This document shows, piece by piece, positions 51,237 to 61,560 of a stretch of 64,000 nucleotides of DNA (within the stretch, counting starts at the first letter, position 1; each line of letters opens with the position of its first letter). A program made the translations under genes and the position numbers. The notes beneath the pieces were generated by a model. The model was not told the origin of the DNA. It did no database searches and saw only the letters and a list, made by a program, of their open reading frames with translations. The DNA comes from Trichoplusia ni (lineage: Eukaryota; Arthropoda; Insecta; Lepidoptera; Noctuidae), in assembly GCF_003590095.1 (NCBI RefSeq), contig NC_039488.1:13826001-13890000 (forward strand), written 5' to 3'.

Positions 51237-52345
51237 GATAAAGTCAAAGCGAATTACAAATTAAACTTTTACAGTAAGTGTAGTAATAGCCTTGTTTTAA
51301 TTATTGTGATTAATCTATTTGTATGAAAATTCACTATCAGTGTAAACCTTGTTAAGGTGTAATTGTTGAATGTATAGTAAACATTTAAACGAAATTACAA
51401 AAACCCGAACGCCCCGGCCAAATCATCAAGTTTATAAGTTAAATTAGCATTTTCACGATGTATTAATTGTATCGAAGTTTAATACGACATTGAAGGCTTC
51501 GTGAACTAAATTGTCGTTGACATAGAAAAGTAACTGAATGTGAATTTCTTAAGTAGTGTATTTCTGAGTGCACGAAATTTTAATTCTAAGAATACTTTTT
51601 ATTTATCTTCTTTTTTCATCCCTAAAAAATCATATATATATCGGATAAATCACTGCTGGTTCTGTCTTAAACGAGGTCGAAAAAATCATTTTCATTTTTG
51701 ATCGGGTATTTTCGTTCGACAGTCTAATAATTTAAATTTTTGTCTCTCACCCTCTTATCAAGTTATTAGCAAATTTTATTAAAAAATCTTAATAATGACT
51801 TGAATCCCTTCAGACACTTATTAGGTATGTTTATGTTCAGCGGAAATTGTAATTCTGTTATAAAATGAAACGGTTTGTGTTTTCCGAGTTTTTTAACTTA
51901 ATTTATAATTTTTCACAATCAATGAGACACTTTTAAATATAAATTATTAACAAAATTAGGGTTTTTTAAACACAGACGCTTTTCTACTGCTATGCAATGG
52001 TCTCTCCATTATAGTCAAGATGTCATAAAATCAGTTTGCAAAATGTCATTACATCTCTGTCATAAGTAATTAAGCACACAATGTCTCGGACTTGCAAGTT
52101 ATTGTCAGCAGGCGGGCCTAACTTAGTTACAGTGTAACAAGGTCAACGCGAAAGTTTCTCACTGCGAAGACAAATGGCGCCGCCTCGCTAACTAGTAAGA
52201 CTTGTCATTTAACTTGTCCACACAGAGTTACACGCACGTGTATGCTAGGGCTCACGTAACCTAGAATCCTAACGAACGTAATCTAGAGAATCTAGGCTTC
52301 AAGAGAATTTAGGGTCAAAATGCCTCTGCACATTTAGGCCCGGAC
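51237..52345. other. 3' flank of the small secreted-protein gene, no further gene seen
   Basis: AT-rich. No AATAAA within the first few hundred bases after the TGA was noticed, so the transcript end is unknown. A donor-like GTAAGT at about 51274 lacks a coding exon before it. Confidence 0.45.
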
Positions 52346-52543
52346 ACTAGCTGTTGCCCGCGAGCCCTCCCGTTACAAATAAAAAATTATCTCAGGGGAA
52401 CATAAAACCTATCCTATGTGACAATTCTGGTTATAAACTATCGGTGTACCAGGTTTTGTCTGAATCCGTTCAGAGGTTTTTGCGTGAACGCGGAACAAAA
52501 ATCAATACATACAAATTTTCGCGTTTTTAATATTAGTAGGATG
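52346..52543 (+). repeat. Lepidopteran dispersed repeat
   Basis: Starts ACTAGCTGTTGCCCGCGAGC and ends TTTTTAATATTAGTAGGAT, with TATAAACTATCGGTGTACC and AATCCGTTCAGAGG inside. It shares the interior with the truncated copy at 54.3 kb. Confidence 0.7.
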
Positions 52544-52894
52544 TTAGGTAAGTGATATATTAAGTATTTAAGCCGCATAAGTGTCGTTGAGCTCTTAATC
52601 ATTAAGATAACAGGACATGTAGAAACTATTGTATGTTGAAATACGTTGTAATGTCTTAAATCAAGGGATTAATTATACTCAACATTTAAGCGACTAAACT
52701 CATAATACGTAAATTACGTCAGAGAAAAATTATTCACCACATTGCTTGGCTAATATGTGAATCTGAACCATACAGGAAGCTACTCAAAAATTACAAAAAA
52801 AAATCGACAAGCCGCTTCAGAGGAGGCTTGTACAAATGCAATAAAATTATGTTTTTTTTTAAATTTTGAAAACGTGTATTTTTTTCGTTATCTA

Positions 52895-52990
52895 AACTAC
52901 TGTGTCCCACTGCTGGGCAAATGCCTTTCCAAAATCCTTCCACAATTTTAGATCCTGACCACTTTTCCTAAAATAAGGAAACGACCAAAA
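52895..52990 (+). repeat. Fragment of a dispersed repeat (CACTGCTGGGCA type)
   Basis: TCCCACTGCTGGGCAAATGCC followed by TTCCAAAATCCTTCC is a well-known lepidopteran repeat phrase. Short and diverged. Confidence 0.5.
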
Positions 52991-53294
52991 GTTAAATTAA
53001 AACAATCCCGCTACCACGAACACCAGGTTTAATAAATCAAAGAAAGGTAATCCTCATTTGGAACAAGCGGTTTACGTTTGTTTACAAATCCCGTTGAACC
53101 GAATCACTAACAAAACGTCTGACATTGGACCCCTGTTATATTGGTAGAAGGCCGTGTTTGCCCTAGGTAAGGGATAAAAACGGAATTTCGCCAAATTTCA
53201 CCCTTCGCATGAAAAATGGTCACTGAAAGTTTTGCCCGACAAATTCCGAGCGGCTTGGTAAGCGACACTGGAATGTAAAATTAGGGAATGGGAA

Positions 53295-53341
53295 TTTTTA
53301 GGCTATTCTTCATAGTCTTTCTATGAAGAATAGCCTAAAAA
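53295..53341. repeat. Perfect 21-bp hairpin
   Basis: TTTTTAGGCTATTCTTCATAG (53295-53315) is followed after 5 nt (TCTTT) by its exact inverse complement (53321-53341). The loop is short for a microRNA precursor. Confidence 0.8.
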
Positions 53342-54329
53342 TGTGTTATTTTTATGTTTTTGAGTAACTTAATTGTGTACTAATTTGTTTTATTATATGA
53401 AATGAACTGTCATCTTGGCCTTCTTTTCGTCTGAAATATATTTCTGGTAAGAGGAAGGTAGGAGTGGAGTAAAAGGTGGGTTTCAAAAGAATATTTTTAG
53501 AATATCTGTTCATTCTTACCATTTTGTACTATAGGACAGACTCTCGTCACGGATTTTTTTCATTTGTCTTTGTGCAGGAGTTGTTTTAAAAAAATGACTC
53601 ACGTTTTGATCTGAGCGACTAAAAATTGGGATTTTTCATCAAAAATCCTGCATCCAAAAGTTATTAGTTACAGTACAGTTAGTCTCCGCGACATCAATGA
53701 ATGCGACTATCCAATGTCTACATGCTCTAAGATAAACTACAGCCTCTGTTAGGTTATTTAGGCTAGGGATTGGCTCCTCCGCCGCGTTTAGGTGTTATAT
53801 AACGAGTACTTATGTACCAAGTGAATTCTTCCTTTTTAAATTAGTAGTAAATACAAAGAAACAATATATATAATCCGGAGTATTATAATTACTTTACCCA
53901 ACTGCTGTATTCTTCAAGTTGTACTTTTAAATCTTCTTTATTTTTATCGCTTTGCTATGACTTTGTCTTTTCAAAGTTCGTGTACATGTTTTTAAAATCA
54001 TCGGCGTACAATACATATGTAGGCTGTCTTTGTTTTTCGTACGTAGGTCTTCAATCTATTCACGTGACAGTGACCGCACGCGGCTACCTGCTCAATGTAA
54101 AAGGAGTTACTTTGTAGAGCGGACCCTAGACCCTTAAGTACTTTTTCAGAATTCTGAACCTGAGTTCTAGAGAGGCAGATTTTATTTGTATCTGCCCTAA
54201 AGTTTGATTCAATAATGTGCCTTCTATACAGAGGTTTTCTGTATTTTGAACATTTATGAAATTTCAGTATATTTTTCCTAGTAATGTCTATTCTTTCATA
54301 AAGACATATTTTATTTATCGTTTACTGCA

Positions 54330-54492
54330 TGTTGCCAGAGGAACATAGAATCGAGACAAAAACGTTCTATGCCTTAATCCTGGCTATAAACTATCTGTGT
54401 ATCAAGTTTCGTCTAAATCCGTTCAGTAGTTTTGTGAAAAGATCAACATACATCCATACATACAAACTTTAGCGTTTCTAATATTTGTAGGA
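54330..54492 (+). repeat. Truncated lepidopteran dispersed repeat
   Basis: GGCTATAAACTATCTGTG, AATCCGTTCAGTAGTTTTG and the end TTTCTAATATTTGTAGGAT match the 52.3-kb copy. The CCCGCGACTTCG head is missing. Confidence 0.6.
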
Positions 54493-54989
54493 TAATGTAC
54501 TTTAATGAGCTTATTCTGTACCTGCGTATTAGCTCTGGAAGCCACTCTCTTGTAACTTGAAGAGTCAATACAACGTCAAAAGTTCACTCTGCGTCTTATT
54601 CAGTAGCTTATGAAAGATATAAGTTACCAAGGAACATTATATGGATGTTACAACAAACTCTATAAATCCTTTGTTTCGTTTTGTCGACAAGTTCATAGTT
54701 CTCTATAAGTTATGAGGCTGTCATACACCAACCAGTACAAGTAAATTATATCAGGTTCATCAATTATTCTTAGGCCATTTAAGATGAGGCGAAGCCTTAG
54801 GGCTAGTCATATACACAGAGTTTCATGAAATACATCATAATTTATGATTTATTTTAATAAATCAAGAATGTGAAATTCTGTGAAGTTCGTCTCCTATGAA
54901 TTCGATATTATTACTTATTTCTAGTTTTATTTTTTTCGAATAATACGAATTTCGTTCTTTATTTTTGAACATGATGAACAATTATATAA

Positions 54990-55350
54990 GAGGAGCTCGT
55001 GGATGTGCTATAACCGCATAAGTGATTCGATCACAGGTTAAGCTATGCTTGGCGCGGTTGGTCCGTAGATGGGTGACCATCTTTGTCATAGCGAGTTCCT
55101 CCGTGTTTCGGAAGGCACGTTAAATTGTGGGTCCCGGCTGTTATTCCTACATCTTTGACAGTCGTTACAGGTAGTCAGAAGCTTGAAAAAGTCTGACAGT
55201 ATAACCAAGGGGTATCGTGTTGCCCAGGTAACTGGGTTGAGGAGGTCAGATAGGCAGTCGCTCCTTGTAAAACACTGGTACTTAGCTGAAACCGGTTAGA
55301 CTGGTAGCCGACCCCAACATAGTTGGGAAAAGGCTAGGCCGATGATGATG
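54990..55350 (+). mobile_element. 5S-rRNA-derived SINE, near full length with (GAT)n tail
   Basis: Same structure as the 30.8-kb copy: GAGGAGCTCGTGGATG start, 5S-like TTAAGCTATGCTTGGCGCGG and GATGGGTGACC, end GGCTAGGCCGATGATGATG. ATGATGAACAATTATATAA is duplicated at 54971-54989 and 55348-55366, partly overlapping the tail. Confidence 0.82.
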
Positions 55351-56869
55351 ATGAACAATTATATAAAAAAGCTTATACACAGTATAAAATATAAATTGAA
55401 CGAATTCATTATCAGGCACAGGTTTTTACCTACTTTAGGCAAAATTTACTCAGTAGGTAATTCTAAATTGCTTAACATGATTTTATTGTTAATTGCCCAA
55501 AAAAAGGAAATAAATGATTTGATTAAACATCTCGACACCGTGTCAAATGTGACTCGATGATCAACTATCGTAGTTTGATCTATTTCGAATACGTTAGGTT
55601 TATACCGTCAAATATCTGAGTTTCAATCATTGGTGCTGCGGCGTCAGCTATTCAGGCGGTTCATGGAACATTCCGGGATGCGTAAAGCCAATATCAGTTA
55701 CCGAGCCGTGCGTTCAACAAACAAAAGAACTGCAGCCTGAAATGTGAACCTCAAATGTCTGTTAGGAAATGAATATACGAAGTAGTACCGATATCAGAAT
55801 TCTACAGTAATCTTTAAAGATTTTGTTAAAAAATAATTTAACAAAAACTCTGTAGTTTTTACGTTCGTAATCACTTGGAAACTAAATTAGGATGCTCAAT
55901 TAACTTTTAATACATGTTGATTGTTCAAATGCAATAGTATTTCTGTTGTTTTATAAAATAAAGTGTCGACTTCATCTACTTAAAAGATTGTGGATAAAGC
56001 TGGAATGCTAAACTTGCTTTATAATGCCTATTCACTTTACTAATTCACACGACATAATGTGGTGACGACAATTACAGTGCCTTCTTGTCAACACTAGGGA
56101 CAGCAGATGCTCTACCAGCGTAGCTATCGCTAGCATTTATTATTTATATTTCCCTTGATGGCTCAGCTATATTGTGTAGCTTTAGCGACAGCTCAAAGGG
56201 CATTATAGCTTTACGCGTCCGAGTTTCAGAGGCCTACCACCACTTGTAAAATTAAGTCAAGTGGAAACGAGAAGCCACTCTACATCATGTAGAGCTCTAT
56301 CTCTCTCGCACAAACAGGTACAGAAAGCTTTATGTCGAAATGGAATGGCAGTAAAAGCGACACGATGTAACTAAGTAGTGAGTGGTATCGGTCTGTCGTG
56401 CTGCACGATACTTTATTGAATGAGCTGCTCGAACGTAATCACAAGAGCGAGTGGAGCGAATTAAATAAACTTGTGGGTTGAAAGGTTGCTAATACTATTT
56501 GGTTCTATAAAGATAGTATTGGAGGTTCTTTATTATTGATTTAAGTTAACGCAAATATTTTTAAGTAAATGCAAAATAAATCTATTAAAACTTGTTAAGT
56601 GAAAATGTTTGAAAAGATTTCTATAAAATATTTATACTTGCCTCTTATTGGCTTATAACTAGCAGTTATAACATATTGTCGCTTCAACTTAAAAGTTGAC
56701 AGAAAATGAAAAAACTTTCGCTCCAACGATACGCCGAGACTTTACGAGAGACTTTGAGTTATTTGTTGTGTTGGTTCAGACACTCTACTATAAAAAAAAA
56801 CTATATAAGAAAGGCAAATACGTAAGCCGAAGAATTTCATGATGACGTTTTTACTTTAAAAGCCTCAAG

Positions 56870-57250
56870 TATAAAGAGCTAGATTTCGAGCCTACTAAAG
56901 AACGCGATCACATCTGAGGGCACGGCAGTGCCCCTGCCAAGTCTCGAGCAAAACGGGCACGGCCGTACCATCTTTTCTCGAAGCGATTCGCGGCTGTTTC
57001 GCCCCCCCTGTATCTTCGACGTGGACAAAGCTAGGAGTTTAGCTTTTCGGGGAATAATAGTAGGCATTAGAACAAGCTTAAGTTCGAAATTACATGCCAA
57101 TTGAATTAATGGTTTAGGAGTTACGGTCGATCAAAGTTACACCATTTTGTCACTCACTGACTCACTGACAGATCATCAAAAATCTAAGGTACTTCTAGCA
57201 GACTTAGAAACTTCAAATTTTGCACCAAGATAGGTCCTTAGCCACATATA
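56870..57250. repeat. Dispersed lepidopteran repeat (GGGCACGGC type)
   Basis: GGGCACGGCAGTGCCCCTGC, AACGGGCACGGCCGTACC, GTTTCGCCCCCCCTG and CACTCACTGACTCACTGAC are phrases of a recurrent lepidopteran repeat. The GC-rich block contrasts with AT-rich flanks. The class is uncertain. Confidence 0.45.
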
Positions 57251-57374
57251 AAGGAAAAATTATAAAAACATTAAAAAATAATATGCCATAGAAAACAATT
57301 TTATATTTGCGGTTTGGCAAAAACATTATGTATGGATTTTGACTGCATTGTTAACTTTGTTCGTTGTTTAAGTA

Positions 57375-58212
57375 CAGTCAGCGCCAAAAGTCGATGAACA
57401 GAATCAACTTTACAAAACAGCTGTTCACAATAAAATGCCATAAGTTATAGTCGCAACTGGGAAACAAAATAGAATGTACACCAGAAATTTACAAAAGTCG
57501 CTAAACACGAGTATTTCAAAAGTATCTGTGCACTAGTATTCCTAATGTCGCTGAACATCATTCTATCAAAAGTCACTAAACAGCAGAAAAAACAAAATTA
57601 GGCTAACAAAGTATATTTTTAATGTTGCCGTGACTGTGTTAATGTACCTACTTTTGACGCTTATGTTGTTGAGCTACTTTTGGGACAGTGCTTGCTGTAT
57701 CTATATCAATACAATTTATAACTATAAAAATGCTGGACCGATTTTGATACAATTTGAATGGAGTGACATTTAAAAACATGGATATTTAGAATTTTTAATC
57801 CATTATTTTTTTGTAAAATATTAAAATAATATAAAAAATATATTTTTAATTAAATTTATTATTTCACATATTTAATTTATTACTTTTAATAATTCCAATG
57901 AAAATATTTTAGATATTGTTAACGATTGGGCGTTGCTAAGGGCGCTCCGTCTTTTATAGCGGACTGCTTGTCAAACCCCAGGTTCGAAAGAGGTTTCACT
58001 AAGGATCTTGAAGGAGGTTTCACTTTGAGAAGAAGGTTTCGTTAACAATATCTAAAATATTTTCATTGGAATTATTAAAAGTAATACGACTTTTGTAAAT
58101 TTCTGGTGTACATTCTATTTTGTTTCCCAGTTGCGACTATAACTTATGGCATTTTAGTGTGAACAGCTGTTTTGTAAAGTTGATTCTGTTCATCGACTTT
58201 TGGCGCTGACTG
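57375..58212. mobile_element. TA-flanked inverted-repeat element (Tc1/mariner-type MITE)
   Basis: The 126-bp terminal inverted repeats (57375-57500 and 58087-58212) differ at about one position (AATAAAATG against CTAAAATG) and start CAGTCAGCGCCAAAAGTCG. TA lies immediately outside both ends (57373-57374, 58213-58214). The left half holds degenerate repeats of AAAGTCGCTGAACA (near 57386, 57494, 57547, 57569). No transposase is encoded. A second element is nested next to the right repeat. Confidence 0.78.
57880..58084. mobile_element. Nested TA-flanked MITE
   Basis: Perfect 44-bp terminal repeats (TTACTTTTAATAATTCC ... GTTAAC, 57880-57923 and 58041-58084) with TA outside both ends (57878-57879, 58085-58086). 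205 bp in total. It sits directly beside the right repeat of the outer element. Confidence 0.75.
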
Positions 58213-58768
58213 TACCTATTCAATTGGATGAATACATACATAGAATAGAAAAGAATAATATAAATGTAATACACAGACTATCATTAATACAAATTAATAC
58301 ATAAAATTCATAATTCATTAAATTAATAAAGCTAAAACTCCATTGTATTGCGATAAATATTGTATGCGCGCTCGATAGATGGCGTTGTACGTGTCTGAAT
58401 CGCGCTATGGTTTCGTTACAAAGCGCAGTCTAAGTAGTACTTCAGAATAATTCGATAATTTTCATTTGATAGCGCCACCTGTCTATGAAAAACCATTTCG
58501 AAACTAAAAAATATTGTAGTGATAATTGATATTCGGAGAACTTTACGTGTTATTTAGTTTAGTTTAGCTATAGTTTGTAAGTTAGTAGATATATATATGC
58601 ATATATATATAAGTTTAAGCTTGTTTACATTAGAAGTAACGAAGTCTCAGAGAAGAAACAAAAGAGATAGAGATAGAGAATGGGTTCTAAGCAAAGCAGT
58701 AGCTGAAGTCCTAGAAATTATGACACCTAAAAAAAAAGAAAGAAATACACTTACAAAAAATAAATGAG

Positions 58769-59464
58769 ATCCCACCAAAAACATTAAATGTAAAAAAATG
58801 CCAAGTCTCTCGATGCAGTCTTTCCATCGTAAAAAGTTTTGAGATCTCATAGAAGCCAAGTCCTATTCAAAATATTTTGTAGTTATAAATCAACATTTAG
58901 TAATTGTATCAATAGTTTTCTTTATATTATAATTATAGTGACTTGGCAATGAGCACAAATTAAAAGCTGCTTGATGCCTGGAATTATGTGCAAATGTTAC
59001 TGACGAGACCAGTGATCAGATTATTTGTTATGTGTGAATCATGATGGTCACTACCGACTACATGCTCCAATACAATAATTAAGAATACCTTACGGGCCAT
59101 CGCTTTATGAAAGTAAATGAATCGAGAGTACACTAAGACTGACTGCCGTTGCCGAAATTCGGTTGGGACGACACGGATAAACCAAAAGAAAATTAATTTT
59201 GTGATATTAATGTTTACGCATGCGGTGTGTGTAACTTTCAACTCCTACAAATATGCCGTTTTATTTGTTTCTTCTTGTGCTCATTGCCAAGTCACTATAA
59301 TTATAATATAAAGAAAACTATTGATACAATTACTAAATGTTGATTTATAACTACAAAATATTTTGAATAGGACTTGGCTTCTATGAGATCTCAAAACTTT
59401 TTACGATGGAAAGACTGCATCGAGAGACTTGGCATTTTTTTACATTTAATGTTTTTGGTGGGAT
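58769..59464. repeat. Large palindrome with 190-bp arms
   Basis: Arms 58769-58958 and 59275-59464 are inverse complements of equal length with no indel seen, around a 316-bp unique centre. The arms run from ATCCCACCAAAAACATT to GAGCACAA. No TA or other target duplication is obvious, and no known terminus was recognised. It may be a foldback transposon or an inverted duplication. Confidence 0.75.
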
Positions 59465-60218
59465 TTAATTTTATGCGCTACCAAAAATTACTTATACCAT
59501 ATTATATTAGGCTTGCTAGATAAATGGTTTCAGAATTTTCACTGCTCCAGTACTAAATTTATGACTATAATGTTCACACAGCGTCCGAGCTGCCGCACAG
59601 CCGAATAGCTATAATAATATATTACAGTGACAAAATGCTCTAAATTCTAATATATATTCGGAATTTGTAATATTATGGACTACCTACTACATAAATATAA
59701 TTTATTCACCCTATGACATGAGGTCAGGAATACTCAAAATAGCGATGCTCTAACATGTACAGTTCTTAAATATGTTACATATTATCATAAGTGTGCTCAA
59801 AGTTTGACGGTGAAGATTTTTGACAGATTTTATTTACAGCTAAATTATCAGAGTTAAATAACCAGACCACAGGTTAATCAATTTAAGCTTGAGATCTTAA
59901 AGTTAGATTCAAAGTTAAGGGCAGGTATTTGCCGAAATTATTGGATGAATGGAAAAAGGAAAACTTAAAACCCTACTTTGTATGTGAAAAGAGTCGTTCA
60001 AAGTAACAGAAACAGAGGAACACAGTATATACAGGTCAGCAACAGGTTAAAAGGTATTTTCTTTCAACGTACGGTCTCCATTTACAAGTAAACTACTAGA
60101 AAACATCGGGTCGTTCGGGCAAAGAACACCAGTTTCAGATTACTTTGTGGTGACAAACGTACGCCACACGCCATCAGCACTCACAAAGAGATAAACTGTG
60201 TGTTTTTATTTGTTTTAG

Positions 60219-60249
60219 ATAGGAATGCTGCGGACGACGCGACGGCAAG
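60219..60249 (+). CDS. Candidate 31-nt microexon
   Basis: A strong polypyrimidine acceptor (TTTTTATTTGTTTTAG) is followed by a CpG-rich 31-nt segment and a GTAATG donor. With one preceding base the phase reads DRNAADDATAR. The flanks are AT-rich non-coding DNA. If real, it belongs to a plus-strand gene with long introns whose other exons I cannot see. Chance is a real alternative. Confidence 0.25.
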
Positions 60250-61409
60250 GTAATGCCTGTCAATAACAGTGTTTTGGTGAATGCAAAATAGTGTAGTTTG
60301 TGTTCACAAAGGATCGTTATTGGAACAAAACATCATAATTTTTTTTGTTCATTTTACTATGCCATATTTTTTATCACGAACATTCAAGTCACATGCACAA
60401 AACACCCAGACTCAGGACAAGCATTCGTGGATCACTCAATTTCTTGTCCTACGATTTCGTGACACGTCGCGATCAATAGGTCTGGCGTCGTGACCTCAAC
60501 CACTCCGCTCTCCATACAGTCAATGCCCAATGCACAAAATCTATAGTCCATCATAACTTTCACATTAACTGCAGCAAGGTATTTTATATTCAAGGGTTGA
60601 TAAATCCTAACTGCATAAGTCAATTATCAAATAAAATGGTAAAGGCATGTGTGTTTAGTAGGTTTACACGGCGGCGCTGTACAACTGAAATCTAATATTC
60701 GTTTACATAATGGATTAATAATTAAAAATTCTACATTGCCACACAGGAAATGGATCTCTAAGTCACTTTATTTAAGCATTAAATTATATAAATCGGATGT
60801 AATTTAGTACGTACAAAGGGAGCTTAACATGTAAATTATTGCATCGCCCTAAAAGTGAGGATAATCCCGGTCTCTTTTGTTATTCTAATGAAAGCATCTT
60901 CTTATGTATATCTGAATGTATTACGATCCTCGGAATATTTCATTTGAAACAACAGAGAATGTACCGAGTGGTGTCTTACTGGTGTTACGTTGGAAAAGTA
61001 CAAGGTTTTCGTTTTTCATGCAGATAGGAAGTCAGGGGTGTTCGAGATAAAATAACATAATAATGATGGAAATAAAATCTGTTTTCATTTGGAAAAATAC
61101 TATGAATGATAAAGGTATATTCCACTTCAAATCCATCCAAGTATATTCCACTTCAAGCCGTAAAAAATTAGCCTCTTCAATCGTCTATTACTTTAACCCT
61201 ACTATAAGGACTATAATACTGTACAATACAATACAAGTACTACATAATGAAACATCCACAACTTAGCCTCAGAGGTTAAGAGCCATCCACTCGAGGGAAT
61301 TAACAATTAAGGATCTACATCAGACCCCTCAAACTATGTGTGAAGCTATGTGTTACTACAGCACTCATTACATAGGGGCCGGGAATGACGCTGTAAACAC
61401 TATGAGGTC

Positions 61410-61560
61410 AGGGCCTCTACCACCGAACGTAGCACTAAGACAGATTCCGTCGAGGAAGAGAGATACAGTTCTACAAAATGAAGGGTTCCGTCTCGCTTCC
61501 ACACCTACAGCTGTCTTGCTGGAGGAGTTTGTTGACGGTCGGAACCAGGTAAGTCGACAG
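61410..61560. repeat. Dispersed repeat, copy 2
   Basis: TCTACCACCGAACG, AGGAAGAGAGATACAGTTCTA and TCCGTCTCGCTTCCACACCT parallel the 46.1-kb copy. An open frame across it is probably fortuitous. Confidence 0.45.

Larger units (their letters stand above)
52991..56869. other. Repeats and non-coding DNA
   Basis: Contains the hairpin at 53295, the repeat at 54330 and the SINE at 54990. The remaining AT-rich sequence, including the somewhat GC-richer 56090-56460, shows no splice-bounded frame. Confidence 0.5.
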
